From IMG/VR virus record IMGVR_UViG_3300008108_000363, positions 1 through 48,087 of that record: a DNA stretch of 48,087 nt; one strand, 5' to 3'. A program made the translations under genes and the position numbers. Shown one piece after another: positions 28,801 to 38,100 of this stretch. The first letter of the stretch is position 1. Each line of letters begins with the position of its first letter. Under the pieces are notes generated by a model that saw only the letters and a list, made by a program, of their open reading frames with translations, did not search any database and was not told where the DNA came from. Source of the stretch: a virus.

Positions 28801-31800
28801 ACGAACCAGATCTGGGTTGTATCCTTTCTCCTTGAATAGTTTGATCAGATTATCTACAATTGCCTTAAGTGTGTTGTATATATCATTTAATATGCCTTCA
28901 GCACCAGCTTGGTTTGTATACCATTGATCAAACTGATTTGCAAAGTATTCTTGGTAACTATCCTTTGCGTTTACTCCACCAATCATTCCAGCGTTAATTG
29001 GAGCTGGAAATACCAAGCCAGTTAATTCTCTGTTCAAGAACTTTTCTGACATATATTTCATATAGTCAATACGATCCTGTGGACTTAGTAGATTAAAATA
29101 TCCCCAGTGACCTACTTCGTGGATGAACGTGCTTCCATTGTTTGCTTTTAGCAAATTTGTAGCAAACTGATACAGATCTTTTTCACCCCTGAAGTTTATA
29201 TTGAATAATTTATCGGAGTTAATAGTATTGATTACAGACGCAAGAACATCCTTTTGTTTCTGACTTAATGATTGCTGTCGGTTTATTACAGATATAATTT
29301 GAGCCTTAGTCTTGTATATTACATCGTTCTTCTGAGCCTTTTGCATATCCGCAAATAACTGCTCAGCTTGAAGATACGCTGGATTAAATCTATCAATATC
29401 AGCCTTAGTCCTTGGCGTGTACGAAGACATCATTACCAGTATGTCTTTAGCTGGAAGTATTCCTATGTTTTGTAAACGTAATATCTGACCAGTAATTTTT
29501 TGATTTTCCTTTAGATATTTGTTCCTGCTCTCAGACGCGCCACGTTCTCTACGGTAAATCTCTCCAGTATTCAAGAAAGAGAACAGCTCTGGATATGAAG
29601 TCTTAAAGTTTTGTTGCGAGATGAACGCATCACCATTAGCGTTAGTAGAAACAGCTGATGGCGCTTCTTGCACTGGGGCCTCAACAGGGACAGCTGCTGG
29701 CGCTTTCTGTTCCTTGATCTTATCTAGTCTCTTCCGAGCCTTCTTGATATCAGCCTTTAATGCATTGATCTCGTCCTTATATGTTTCAACGACATTCTCA
29801 TAAGAATCTTTGGCATCTTCGATTTGAGCCTTAAGGTCATCAATAAGATCACGCTTCTCGTCTGATGGGGCCTTAGATGCTCGAACCTTAGCAATCTCTT
29901 CTTTGATTCGCTTTACTTCTTCATCGTAGTTTGACTTCTCCGTAGGGATTTCAAACTCTCTAAGATCAACAATCTTACTCTCATTGAGTTCAATTTCAGA
30001 CAGCAGTTGGTTCTCTTCGTCCGACACTTCCTCTACTGCAACAACTTCTTCTGCTGGAGCTGTTTCTTGAACTGGCTGTTCTACTGGAACATATTCCGCA
30101 ACAGGCTCAGCTACAGGCTGTGGTTGAACTACCGGCTCAACAGCAGGCTGGGCTGCAGTGTCCTGAGATCTTTGAGTTACCTTAATGGATGCTGTTTCGT
30201 TTCCTAAGACTCTTGTGAGTCTAGAGAAAATATTATTCGCAGCGAGCATTTTAAGTGTTCCATTGCTATTTCTAGCCTCTCGGGTCCATTCAACTTCTCG
30301 TTCTCCCTCTGGGTCAATTTTCCTAATATAAGCATCCTTACCGTCATCAGATATTGTAAACACAAAAGAGACATCATTAAACTTACCCTTTACTGGTTTG
30401 CCATCCTTATATTGCTGAACTTTTGCAGAGATATTAACAATATCTCCAGGGTTATATAAGGATATAAAGTCCTCAATAACCTGCTTTTTTTCATTAAGTT
30501 CAGCATCCGGTTTATCCCAATTCTTTAGACGTGATCTAAGTTCTGCAATATCTACAATAGGATCCTTTACTTGCGTGGGCATCTCTTGAACCGGAGCCTC
30601 TTCAACAGCTGGAGCTTGTTCTAATGCAGCTAGTTCTGCATCATATTTAGCGTTGATTTTATCTACTAAACCTCTTTTGGGTTCAACTGACTTACCCTCA
30701 CTAATAGATTCATCTGATATATCTTCTAAATATTCTTTGGTGTAAATATTAGAACTATTAGAAGATACATTTTGAGGTATTGTAGAACCAGCAGGTTTAA
30801 GCCAATGTTCAGCGTGTCCATCTTTAAATTCTCTAACACTATGAACATTACCTTCTGCATCAGTATATTCAGTTCTACTTACCTCTATTTTGTTTTTTAT
30901 GCTTTCTAGCTCTTCTTGTCTTCTTCTTTCTATATCAGCTATTTCTTCTTGGACAGGTACTTGAAGTACTCCACCTGCTTCAGGCGCTTCTTGGCCTGTT
31001 CCTTCGACAGGCTGGGCTTCGATAGGGGCTTCCCCTTCGACGACAGGACTTGGTATCCCTGCTTCTTCTTGACGATCATATTTATCAGATAGTTGTTGGA
31101 TATTATTACTTAATTCAATAATCTCAGACTTAAGCTGTTCAAAAGCTTCGTCAGACTTTACTCGTTTTAATTGTAAAGTTTTCTTCTTCAGATCTAATTG
31201 TAACGACTTAAGCTTGTCTTGATCTTCAGCAGTCATACGAGCTACTTTCTCGTCGTCACGACGCTTTAGCTGTTCAATGCCATCAGTGTATTCTTTAGCT
31301 CGGCGACCAAGCACTTCTTTCTCTTGTTCGGTGAGGTCTGGATCTTGTGCTGCCTCTTGTGTTTTCTTAAGGCCGTTGCGTAATCCGCGAATCTTAGCTT
31401 CGTTCTCTGGGTCTACAATGGCTCCAACTCCGCGGCTAAGCAAGTATACGCCACCGCCAGCTGCACCGCCATAGATAGCGCTCTCGGCAATCTCAATAGG
31501 GTTGAACTCTTCTCCTGCAATAACTTTAGCAAGCGTCTGTTGAGCTACGCTAGTAAGGACTTCTTCTGTTCCTTCCTCCATTACACTACGCACACCCTTT
31601 GGTAATGCACCAAACATCATATCGCCAAGTTCTTTCTTGGTCATACCCTCAATAGCCTCTTTGCTAAACGCCTTACGAAGCATATTGATATCTCCAAGGA
31701 ACAGCTTCTCTGCCAAGTATTCCGCCGCACCAACGCCAAGACCATACAGCATCTTTTCTCCTTCCGACAGATCAGAACGATTCTGTAGTTCAGCGTATCC

Positions 31801-32679
31801 AGATCCAGCAGCTGAGGCGCCAAGCAATCCAAGGCCAGCAGCGCCACCAGTGGCGGCTACCGCGGCAAGCTGTGGTACTTGCTGCACAAGTGTAGATCCA
31901 AAGATTGCGAGTCCAGCACCTACATTTCCTTCACCAATGTTTCCTAGAAAACCTTTTGAAATCTCTTCCTCAGTAAGGCCGTAGTCAATCAAAGCGTCAC
32001 GGCTACGTTGCGCTGCGTCATCAAGAAAGAAACTAGCAAGTTCGCTGTCTTGCCCGGTAATCATTTCGTTGAACTTCAAAAGTCCACCAACGATTGATTC
32101 AGCTCCAGCAGCCACCTCGCTAAGAACAGGAACAGTAAACTTAGAGCCAAGATCAGCCTTACGCTGTTGTTCTTGCTTAATTAGTTCGTTTACGTAATCA
32201 ATAGCACCTTTCTTCAGCGTTGGCACAACAGCATAGTCAATCTCACCAGTTTGCGTTACTGGATTCTGAGGGAGTACAGCGGCACGAGGGTCGTCAGATA
32301 GAGAACGGTAGGTGGTGTAAGCGTTAGCGAATGCCTGCTTATCTTGGATCTTGTTGAGGTCACCCTTTGCTTTGGCAACAGCAGTGTATACCTGCGCCGC
32401 TGCAGCGTCGGCAATAGCTTTCTTCTGCTGCTTGATGGCAGCCTCATCAAAGCCGAGCTGTACTCGCTCGCTACTTAATGATTCCGATACAGATGGTCGC
32501 AGATCCGATTGAGAAGCGGATTCCTCTAAAGCGCTTGGACTTTTTTTTTTAATGTATGAGTCAACGGACAGGACGCCTGCGTCGTCAAGTCCATTGTCCT
32601 TCAATACGGTGAGAATCTGCTCTCGGCTACGGCCTGCAGCCATAGCACGTTCCACTAAAGATTGTAGCTCTTCGTTCAT
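25816..32679 (-). CDS. Giant internal virion/ejection (polyvalent-type) protein, 2287 aa
   Basis: A 2287-residue protein of the large polyvalent or ejection-protein kind. In order: a helical start with a UBA-like look (LVERAMAAGRSREQILTVLKD); a hydrophobic Ala/Gly segment near 265-290; coiled coils near 430-545; three Pro/Glu/Val-rich linkers near 550-590, 835-890 and 995; a zincin-like site FIHEVGHWGYF with H1187, E1188 and H1191 and a possible third ligand in SYQEYFANQF ~50 residues on; more coiled coil; and a conserved-looking C-terminal third with TWRKNLTGGWW and a second hydrophobic stretch near 2025. It is made late, behind its own promoter, and is probably packaged and injected. The protease may process host or virion proteins. 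Confidence 0.78.
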   Translation of the reverse strand: MNEELQSLVERAMAAGRSREQILTVLKDNGLDDAGVLSVDSYIKKKSPSALEESASQSDLRPSVSESLSSERVQLGFDEAAIKQQKKAIADAAAAQVYTAVAKAKGDLNKIQDKQAFANAYTTYRSLSDDPRAAVLPQNPVTQTGEIDYAVVPTLKKGAIDYVNELIKQEQQRKADLGSKFTVPVLSEVAAGAESIVGGLLKFNEMITGQDSELASFFLDDAAQRSRDALIDYGLTEEEISKGFLGNIGEGNVGAGLAIFGSTLVQQVPQLAAVAATGGAAGLGLLGASAAGSGYAELQNRSDLSEGEKMLYGLGVGAAEYLAEKLFLGDINMLRKAFSKEAIEGMTKKELGDMMFGALPKGVRSVMEEGTEEVLTSVAQQTLAKVIAGEEFNPIEIAESAIYGGAAGGGVYLLSRGVGAIVDPENEAKIRGLRNGLKKTQEAAQDPDLTEQEKEVLGRRAKEYTDGIEQLKRRDDEKVARMTAEDQDKLKSLQLDLKKKTLQLKRVKSDEAFEQLKSEIIELSNNIQQLSDKYDRQEEAGIPSPVVEGEAPIEAQPVEGTGQEAPEAGGVLQVPVQEEIADIERRRQEELESIKNKIEVSRTEYTDAEGNVHSVREFKDGHAEHWLKPAGSTIPQNVSSNSSNIYTKEYLEDISDESISEGKSVEPKRGLVDKINAKYDAELAALEQAPAVEEAPVQEMPTQVKDPIVDIAELRSRLKNWDKPDAELNEKKQVIEDFISLYNPGDIVNISAKVQQYKDGKPVKGKFNDVSFVFTISDDGKDAYIRKIDPEGEREVEWTREARNSNGTLKMLAANNIFSRLTRVLGNETASIKVTQRSQDTAAQPAVEPVVQPQPVAEPVAEYVPVEQPVQETAPAEEVVAVEEVSDEENQLLSEIELNESKIVDLREFEIPTEKSNYDEEVKRIKEEIAKVRASKAPSDEKRDLIDDLKAQIEDAKDSYENVVETYKDEINALKADIKKARKRLDKIKEQKAPAAVPVEAPVQEAPSAVSTNANGDAFISQQNFKTSYPELFSFLNTGEIYRRERGASESRNKYLKENQKITGQILRLQNIGILPAKDILVMMSSYTPRTKADIDRFNPAYLQAEQLFADMQKAQKNDVIYKTKAQIISVINRQQSLSQKQKDVLASVINTINSDKLFNINFRGEKDLYQFATNLLKANNGSTFIHEVGHWGYFNLLSPQDRIDYMKYMSEKFLNRELTGLVFPAPINAGMIGGVNAKDSYQEYFANQFDQWYTNQAGAEGILNDIYNTLKAIVDNLIKLFKEKGYNPDLVRYFDKIADVTKYDGNAKQDASINQQLIDDLNTGDEEFGNPGVISESISEPEKTEDLDIKQEDWKDRAKKSWRSFWWSDEQRKIRTYKESLNSQLSREAVKFTEFATALNDLLRKSDKATADLVGKVMDGSISEEELATLRDKKDGQLLFSLSNAMREYIDSLSEDIIFSPAFTKLSRDLQNTILENLGSYLRGTYRFWKDKRFFPGEATIKAAIEEVYNELYSKEFDSLVSMFDVVETRDEISNLEKAYETAREKLIEEERQLPAGEKTTEVKNLIAQLELIGTELNEKRKLFKLQKELMDILIGTSEITDENVALFLAQKDDYVDKQIEEAAPRLKAEAKDYVKAYLEEAKKIRESDKYKGLGMVSPSSIKVPDKQFKQKLNLPETFRKLLGEEKDPVVRFLDTAESLSNIKYKGDMILKIATQFKGTEFVKTEATKAEIASGEYRQVNDKFSPLNGKYVHKDVFDAITDRRLYDSETAWFQTYLNILLLGRKSKVIYNVPTWRKNLTGGWWTMMANGVINPEFIKDLNRRGKLLRDKRADTETEALLDIMAEFGLLGQGVNANLIGGVNAMYERAATGSDMDYLNSMQKLGERIKGFDQWLGDKYSSVDDYTKLVVFRKEIKSFAIKLFGKSYDQLTEGEKKFVHEEAAERVKQSTPTFSRLPPIYYRIAQLPLGDFLSFEFEAFRSFTSNFANGYLDIQTAMKGKDKDGNSLSTEQKAEYMKEGVARLMGTAAVFGMRFSIPAILAGMALGDDDELEEDIKALRPNWMEGHSIIPTGITKDGIATTYDYSMEDPYGTIVDVVTDPLSFPGHMIDMLNPNMAVTFLFNLYDSKDIYGKDIVNSYDSPFTKAYKYGGYTLKSLVLPPFATSAVRDEMRRYELEAERYSPLDAVGRVTSRAFIRDYTFDTGTQLYYFGQQFATKKEQYTDLTGIARRNRLAELEEVRKMYKAIINIGIKKGNTKMIVDANKNIKRQFKPAEEVYILTGYEIPETK

Positions 32680-32684
32680 TACAA

Positions 32685-32692
32685 CAAAGATA
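32685..32692 (-). promoter_or_regulatory. Promoter -7 element TATCTTTG (leftward)
   Basis: TATCTTTG on the minus strand, five bases before the ATG of the 2287-residue protein and preceded by TAATTAG as in the promoter near 35181. It gives the giant gene its own near-leaderless transcript. Confidence 0.65.
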
Positions 32693-32702
32693 CTAATTAC
32701 TT

Positions 32703-34196
32703 TTAGTCGATAATCGTGACGCCTAGATTGCTTTTTATTTGATTATCTAAATTCCGCTGGCGCCTTTGGCTTTCTTGGTTTATGCTTTGGAAATATTCTT
32801 CTACGCTAGGTACGTTTGCTTTAGGCTGTTCGGGCTTTTTTGTTCCTGCAAACTGAGATTGTGCAAACGTCTCTGAGCTCCATACTCCGTCTCCAGAAGG
32901 CTGTTCTTGAGTTCCCATAAGAGCTGCTTCAGCACCTTTGATGTCAAGCTGTCCAGACGCTGCTGATTGAGCTTGTGAGGTGCGACGAGTCTGTGAGGAA
33001 GGAAGTCCCTTGAAGTAAGAGTCAGATATACCATCTGTAACTTGACGAAGCACAGAAAGATCCGCTTGGGTAGCAGGACGAGCTTTTTCTTCCACAGCTG
33101 TAAACTCTTGCCCTGATGCATCAATGCGCTTAACGCGCTGAGCTTCAATTACATACGGGATACCATTAAGCTTTCCGAACTTAATAATTTCTCCGCCTTT
33201 TGATTTTACAGGAGCAAAGTCAATCGGCACCATATATCCATCAGCAATGTTATTTCCGCCAGACTTCAAGACGTATGGAGCAGGATCGATACCAAAGTAT
33301 TTGTTCTCTTTCTGCTTGGCATTAAGCTTTGCGTACTCAAGTGCAAGTTTACGGTTAGCCTGCTCTACCTCGAAGCGGTTGATTCCGCGCTCAGGTACCT
33401 TAGCCATAAATGCAGCGATAGCCTTATTATTGTATGAATCAATAAGGTTCTGTTTAATGGGAGCAAAAGCTTCAGTGTCAATAATATCTAGGTCAGCACG
33501 GCTAGTTAGTTCTCCGTTCTTTCCAATCTTTCGCTGAGACACACCCTCAAATACAACAGCATTCTTTAGCTGCGCTGGGTCAATGTTACGCGCCTGCAAA
33601 AACTCTTGAGCAAACTTCTCTGCTTTTACTTGGTCGATTGAACCATCAGACTTGATGAAATCATTCTTGTTACGATCAAAAGCAGCAATCATCTCGTCAG
33701 CGATTTGATTGGGGCTTTGCATATCGTATTTATACTTCGGCATCAGCGTAAACGGATTAGATGCCATAGACATAATCTGATTAGCATCACGCTTTGTTGT
33801 GCGCTCACGGTTGAACACGTCAACAGCATTTTCTCCACCTAGACTAAACTGGTCTGGATTAGCATTGTAAGCAGACCACTGTTGGCGATAGTTGTCAGCT
33901 AAGAACTGAGCAGTACCAGCTACTTGGTTGTACGCAGCATTAGCTTCACGAACCTTACGGCGAAGCTCAACATTGTCTGGGTCAGTAGCAAGTTCGCCAA
34001 GCGCTTTCTCTACTTGATCGTATGATTGTTGAACAGCTTCACGGTCTGCGTCGAGATATGTTCCTGCTTTCTTTTGGAACTGCGAAGACCACTCGTCGAA
34101 CTGAAGCTGCTTCTGACGTTCCTGCTCATTGAGCTTGTATTGAAGCTCTGCGAAATTAGGCAGATTGATTACGCCACTTGGAATTAGTTTTGCCAT
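32703..34196 (-). CDS. Probable internal virion protein, 497 aa
   Basis: A 497-residue, Gln/Lys/Ala-rich, mostly helical protein (LQYKLNEQERQKQLQFDEW, YDQVEKALGELATDPDNVELR) with a short beta-like part after residue ~300 (YMVPIDFAPVKSKGGEIIKF) and a disordered Gln/Ser-rich C-terminus. It lies between two other large helical late proteins, the usual place of podovirus core or ejection proteins. Its ATG overlaps the stop of the upstream gene (TAATG). No family is recognised. Confidence 0.7.
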   Translation of the reverse strand: MAKLIPSGVINLPNFAELQYKLNEQERQKQLQFDEWSSQFQKKAGTYLDADREAVQQSYDQVEKALGELATDPDNVELRRKVREANAAYNQVAGTAQFLADNYRQQWSAYNANPDQFSLGGENAVDVFNRERTTKRDANQIMSMASNPFTLMPKYKYDMQSPNQIADEMIAAFDRNKNDFIKSDGSIDQVKAEKFAQEFLQARNIDPAQLKNAVVFEGVSQRKIGKNGELTSRADLDIIDTEAFAPIKQNLIDSYNNKAIAAFMAKVPERGINRFEVEQANRKLALEYAKLNAKQKENKYFGIDPAPYVLKSGGNNIADGYMVPIDFAPVKSKGGEIIKFGKLNGIPYVIEAQRVKRIDASGQEFTAVEEKARPATQADLSVLRQVTDGISDSYFKGLPSSQTRRTSQAQSAASGQLDIKGAEAALMGTQEQPSGDGVWSSETFAQSQFAGTKKPEQPKANVPSVEEYFQSINQESQRRQRNLDNQIKSNLGVTIID

Positions 34197-35176
34197 TACT
34201 TCTGCTTATTGAATTTCTTTAACAGTTGACGGAAGTAAGCACTTTCCTTGCTGAGTTTCTTTTGCTGTTCGGGATTGAGGATTACCTCGCCTCCAGTCAT
34301 CTCACCAATCTTCTTCCCTTGGCGTACGATGTCGATAGGATTCGTCTTATGGTCAAACTTACCTCCAGTAACCATACCTCCTTGCCTTAGTTCAGAAGGT
34401 AATAAGAATCTTTTATTTTCAATATCAAATCCTTCTTCCGGCAAAAGCATATTAGCTACTTTAGAATTATTTGCTGGAAAAAGTGGGACCTGTTCTTCAT
34501 CCATACCAGCCTGAATATCCATAAGATTTTGATTGATCAAAGCCTGCTCACCACCAGTCTTTCCTAAAGAAGCCAGCGTCTCTGTACGCATCTGATCCTC
34601 CATAGTTGGAGCAGATTCAGTTGGTTTAGCCTTCTTCTTTGCATTCATACCACTGTAAATAGCAGCAGAACCAATCTGACCAAGACCACCTGAAATATTC
34701 TGTAGGCCACCTTCGATTGCAGCTTGAGCAGCACCGCGCTCCATCATCTCACGCTGGTACTCACGAGTAAGTTCATTCTCTGCACCTTGTGCGCCAACTT
34801 GAAGTGCCTGTAGCGTTTGTGCTTGACGCTGAGCAAGAATATCTAAAGCTCCAACATCCCCAGCACGAATCATACCAGGAAGAGCTCCAACAAGGGCACG
34901 ACCACCAGCCTGCTGTGCGGCCGCAATGCCAGTTGCGATAGAGCGATTGAGTTCTTCAAGGCGCTTCTGCTCCAACTCAGCGTTACGTGCCTGCTTCAGT
35001 AGCTCAGCATATTCTGATGGACGAGCAGTTGATGCCTCCTTGATTCGGCTTGCAGCTCCTTGTCCGGCAAGCATCTGGCCAGCCCCAAACAGTGACTGTA
35101 AGCCACCAAGGGCAGCAGCAGCTACAAAGCCTCCTCCTGCGTATTTTTTCGTGTCTTTACTCTTCTTTGATCGCAT
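34196..35176 (-). CDS. Probable internal virion protein with KKYAGGG start, 326 aa
   Basis: A 326-residue protein. The start MRSKKSKDTKKYAGGGFVAA carries the same KKYxxGG motif as the small proteins near 2-3.5 kb. Residues 20-200 are Ala/Gly/Gln-rich helices (LGGLQSLFGAGQMLAGQGAAS; GIAAAQQAGGRALVGALPGMI). The C-terminus has TGGEVILNPEQQKKLSKES, a phrase common at the end of phage internal proteins. It is transcribed from its own promoter and coupled to the 497-residue protein. Role as core/ejection protein is inferred from position and composition. Confidence 0.7.
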   Translation of the reverse strand: MRSKKSKDTKKYAGGGFVAAAALGGLQSLFGAGQMLAGQGAASRIKEASTARPSEYAELLKQARNAELEQKRLEELNRSIATGIAAAQQAGGRALVGALPGMIRAGDVGALDILAQRQAQTLQALQVGAQGAENELTREYQREMMERGAAQAAIEGGLQNISGGLGQIGSAAIYSGMNAKKKAKPTESAPTMEDQMRTETLASLGKTGGEQALINQNLMDIQAGMDEEQVPLFPANNSKVANMLLPEEGFDIENKRFLLPSELRQGGMVTGGKFDHKTNPIDIVRQGKKIGEMTGGEVILNPEQQKKLSKESAYFRQLLKKFNKQK

Positions 35177-35180
35177 AATG

Positions 35181-35188
35181 CAAAAGTA
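35181..35188 (-). promoter_or_regulatory. Promoter -7 element TACTTTTG (leftward)
   Basis: TACTTTTG on the minus strand ends four bases before the ATG of the 326-residue protein and follows TAATTAG, like the promoter of the giant gene. Confidence 0.65.
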
Positions 35189-35192
35189 CTAA

Positions 35193-38100
35193 TTATTGTC
35201 CGAGTTGGTTATGTAAGTTGGACTTAGCGTACACTAAGTTAACAGCGTAAAGCTCTACCTCGCTTGTTGAAGTGTTTGACAGTCTAGCTTTCACGTAGTA
35301 GTCGCGGATGTTGTCTCCTTCAATTGCTCCGTTGGCGATTACTACGATTGTATCTCCAGCACTTACACTAACTATGGTCCCACTAGCTGTTATCTGGTTC
35401 AAGCCACTAATGGCTGTTACAGTGAGGTTTAGTGTAACCAGTGTAGCTCCGCTTACCTTGTAGAGTGATCCTCCGATTGGGAACGGAATATCGCCCACTG
35501 GAGTGGTAAACGTGAGTGTCGCACCGCTTACTCCACCGGTAGCTACTGCTCCAAGAGTAAATACTTCTGAAGTGCCAGACAGTTGAGTGATCGTAGAAGA
35601 TCCAGTGTTGACACTGCTGTCTCGCGGTACGTAGGCGTACCAGTTGCGCTCACGCTCGCTGAAGTCGCTAGTTAGGATTGTAGCAAGCTGGTCAGTGTTC
35701 GTGATGGTTGCTGCCCACGCGCTGTTACCTTCAAGGCTGATGGCTTCGTATGACTTCACCATAGATGGATTGGCGTTGCTCACTACCTCGACAACAGCAG
35801 AACCCTGAACACCGTAGTAGTTTGCACGGCTAACAGAGCTGTTGTGTGAGTACATAACTCCGTTCTTGAACGTGTATAGCTCGTCGTCAACAGCAACAAT
35901 AGCTTCTGGACGGTACGAGTACTTGGTATTCCATACGTTCTCCTCTACGTCGTAAGCTACCGTAAAATCGTTCACAAGGCTGCTAGGTGAACCAATAGCT
36001 CCAGAGAAATCTCCACAGTCATTAGTAAAGTAAAACTCACCAGTAGCCAAGTCAAACGATATCGTGACAAAAAAGTCGTACGAAGTGTTTGTTGCAACAC
36101 CATATATACTTCCACTCTGACCGATAAACTCCTCACCAACGTATGCAGGCTGTCCATCAATAAGCTTGTCCAAGAATACGATACAGTTAAGGCTGTCGTC
36201 AAACTCATCACACAAATCTCCGAACTCACGAATCTCGGTAGAGAAAGTGAACAGCTCATCGTCATCAAAGTCAACCTCTGCAATAACTCTGTTTCCTGCT
36301 GCATTGGTCTGTACGTTGTACGTGTTGTACGGCTCACCGCCAGATGAGATGGTAACCGTTGCGTTGTACAGCAGCTCCGTGGAGATGATGTACTCGTCAG
36401 CCTCTACGTCAACTCCAGCAATGACCTTGTTCGAAGAAGACAGCGTGGTAAGGTAACGGAAGTTCTCCTTAAAGAATGCGTCCATCTTAACCTCGCTGAT
36501 CAGCGTGATTCCGTCACGAGCTATGCGAACAACCTTGCCAGAGCGAATGTCAGCAAAGTAAATACGGCCACGATCAAAAGCTAGAGACTCTGGGTTGTTG
36601 TTGATTCCGTAGTCTCCGAGGTAGTAGTTTGGCGCTCCAACTACGTTGCGAGAAAGCGTCAAGCTTTGAGCTCCGTCGCTAGACTCAATGATGTTGCGAC
36701 CAACAGGTGTCCATCCAGCCTTGCGCTCTTGGATGATGTACATACGATCATCGTCACCAACAAGCTGCTTTACTGTTCCGTATAGGTACTGGAAGTCGTA
36801 GAAGTTTGCCAGCGATGGGTTGAAGCTAGACAATCCCAAGTATTTGCTGTCCACAATGAATGGATCAGAATACGTTACAGAAGCCCTACGGAACACAGTC
36901 TGTGCGTCCGGCTGAACAGCGTGAGGACGACCAGCAGACGTGGACTTGGAAGAGAAGAAGTCGCTTACTGAATAGTCCTCAATAAAGGCAAACTTAAAGT
37001 TGTTTGCGTAAGCCTTCTCTCCGACCTTCAAGAGTCTTGGTCGGTAGTACACATCTCCCTGAGAAAACTGAATTACAGCATCGTTGCTGTTGGTCAGATT
37101 AAGCGTATAAGTAGTTAGAGAGAATGAACCACTAACAGTAGACGCATAAAATACGTAGTTGTATGGGCTATTTACTTCTGGATATACGTTCTTTACAACA
37201 AGCGTATTTCCGGAACCATCCGTTAGAACGTCACCTTTGTACGCAATAATATTTGAATAAAGCTTCAAATTATCTCTAGCGTCAACCTGCACACTTACCA
37301 GGAATGGGCTAACAGTTGTGCGCTGGCCGACGTGCACACCGTTTACTACCGGAAAATTCTCTCCAACCTCATAAAAGATTTGCTGTTGAGTGGGCTTGTT
37401 CTGGCGGTATATCTCAATTATACAATCGTCATTCCAGTTGTCTTCTCCGGTGATTACGCTGTAGTTATCCCATCCTTCAACACTAGATGACCGAACAGCA
37501 ATGAACTTACCGGTTGTATTAAACAAAGCCTCATCACTTGTTAAGTCAACGATTGGATTGCTGTCAATATCATCTGTAAATTCAAAGTATCCAAGTACCT
37601 CAAGGTCTAACGTAGAACGGCTTACTGATCCGTATTGAACAATCCTTAGTCGATCACCATTTTGGTATACATATTCAGTATTAGCTCCGAGCCCATCTTT
37701 GTATGAATCGCTCTTTCCTTCGAGTGATCGCATAGATAGGTACGTTACGTCTTCAAATGAAGATATACCAGCAAATGGTTTTGCCTGAAGGTTTGTTGCA
37801 GTAAATGCTCTAATGACTGTATACTGGAACTTCTGTGTAATGTTGTTTGTCGTAGCGTATACTGGCGCCCATTTTTTAGCCCAAGAAGGTGCGGCGTGTT
37901 TTATTCTGAATACCGAATCAACCCGTCCATACAAATCATTTTCAACAGCTCTGTTGTCGTACCAATTTACGTACATATCGGGAACAGTCTGCACGCCACC
38001 ATTTCTATTGAACTGATCGTAGTAAACAATTCCAAATGAATGCGTAGCACCAGCTTTAAATGATTGATTTGAATTTATGTTTCCCCTAGATAAGAATGAT

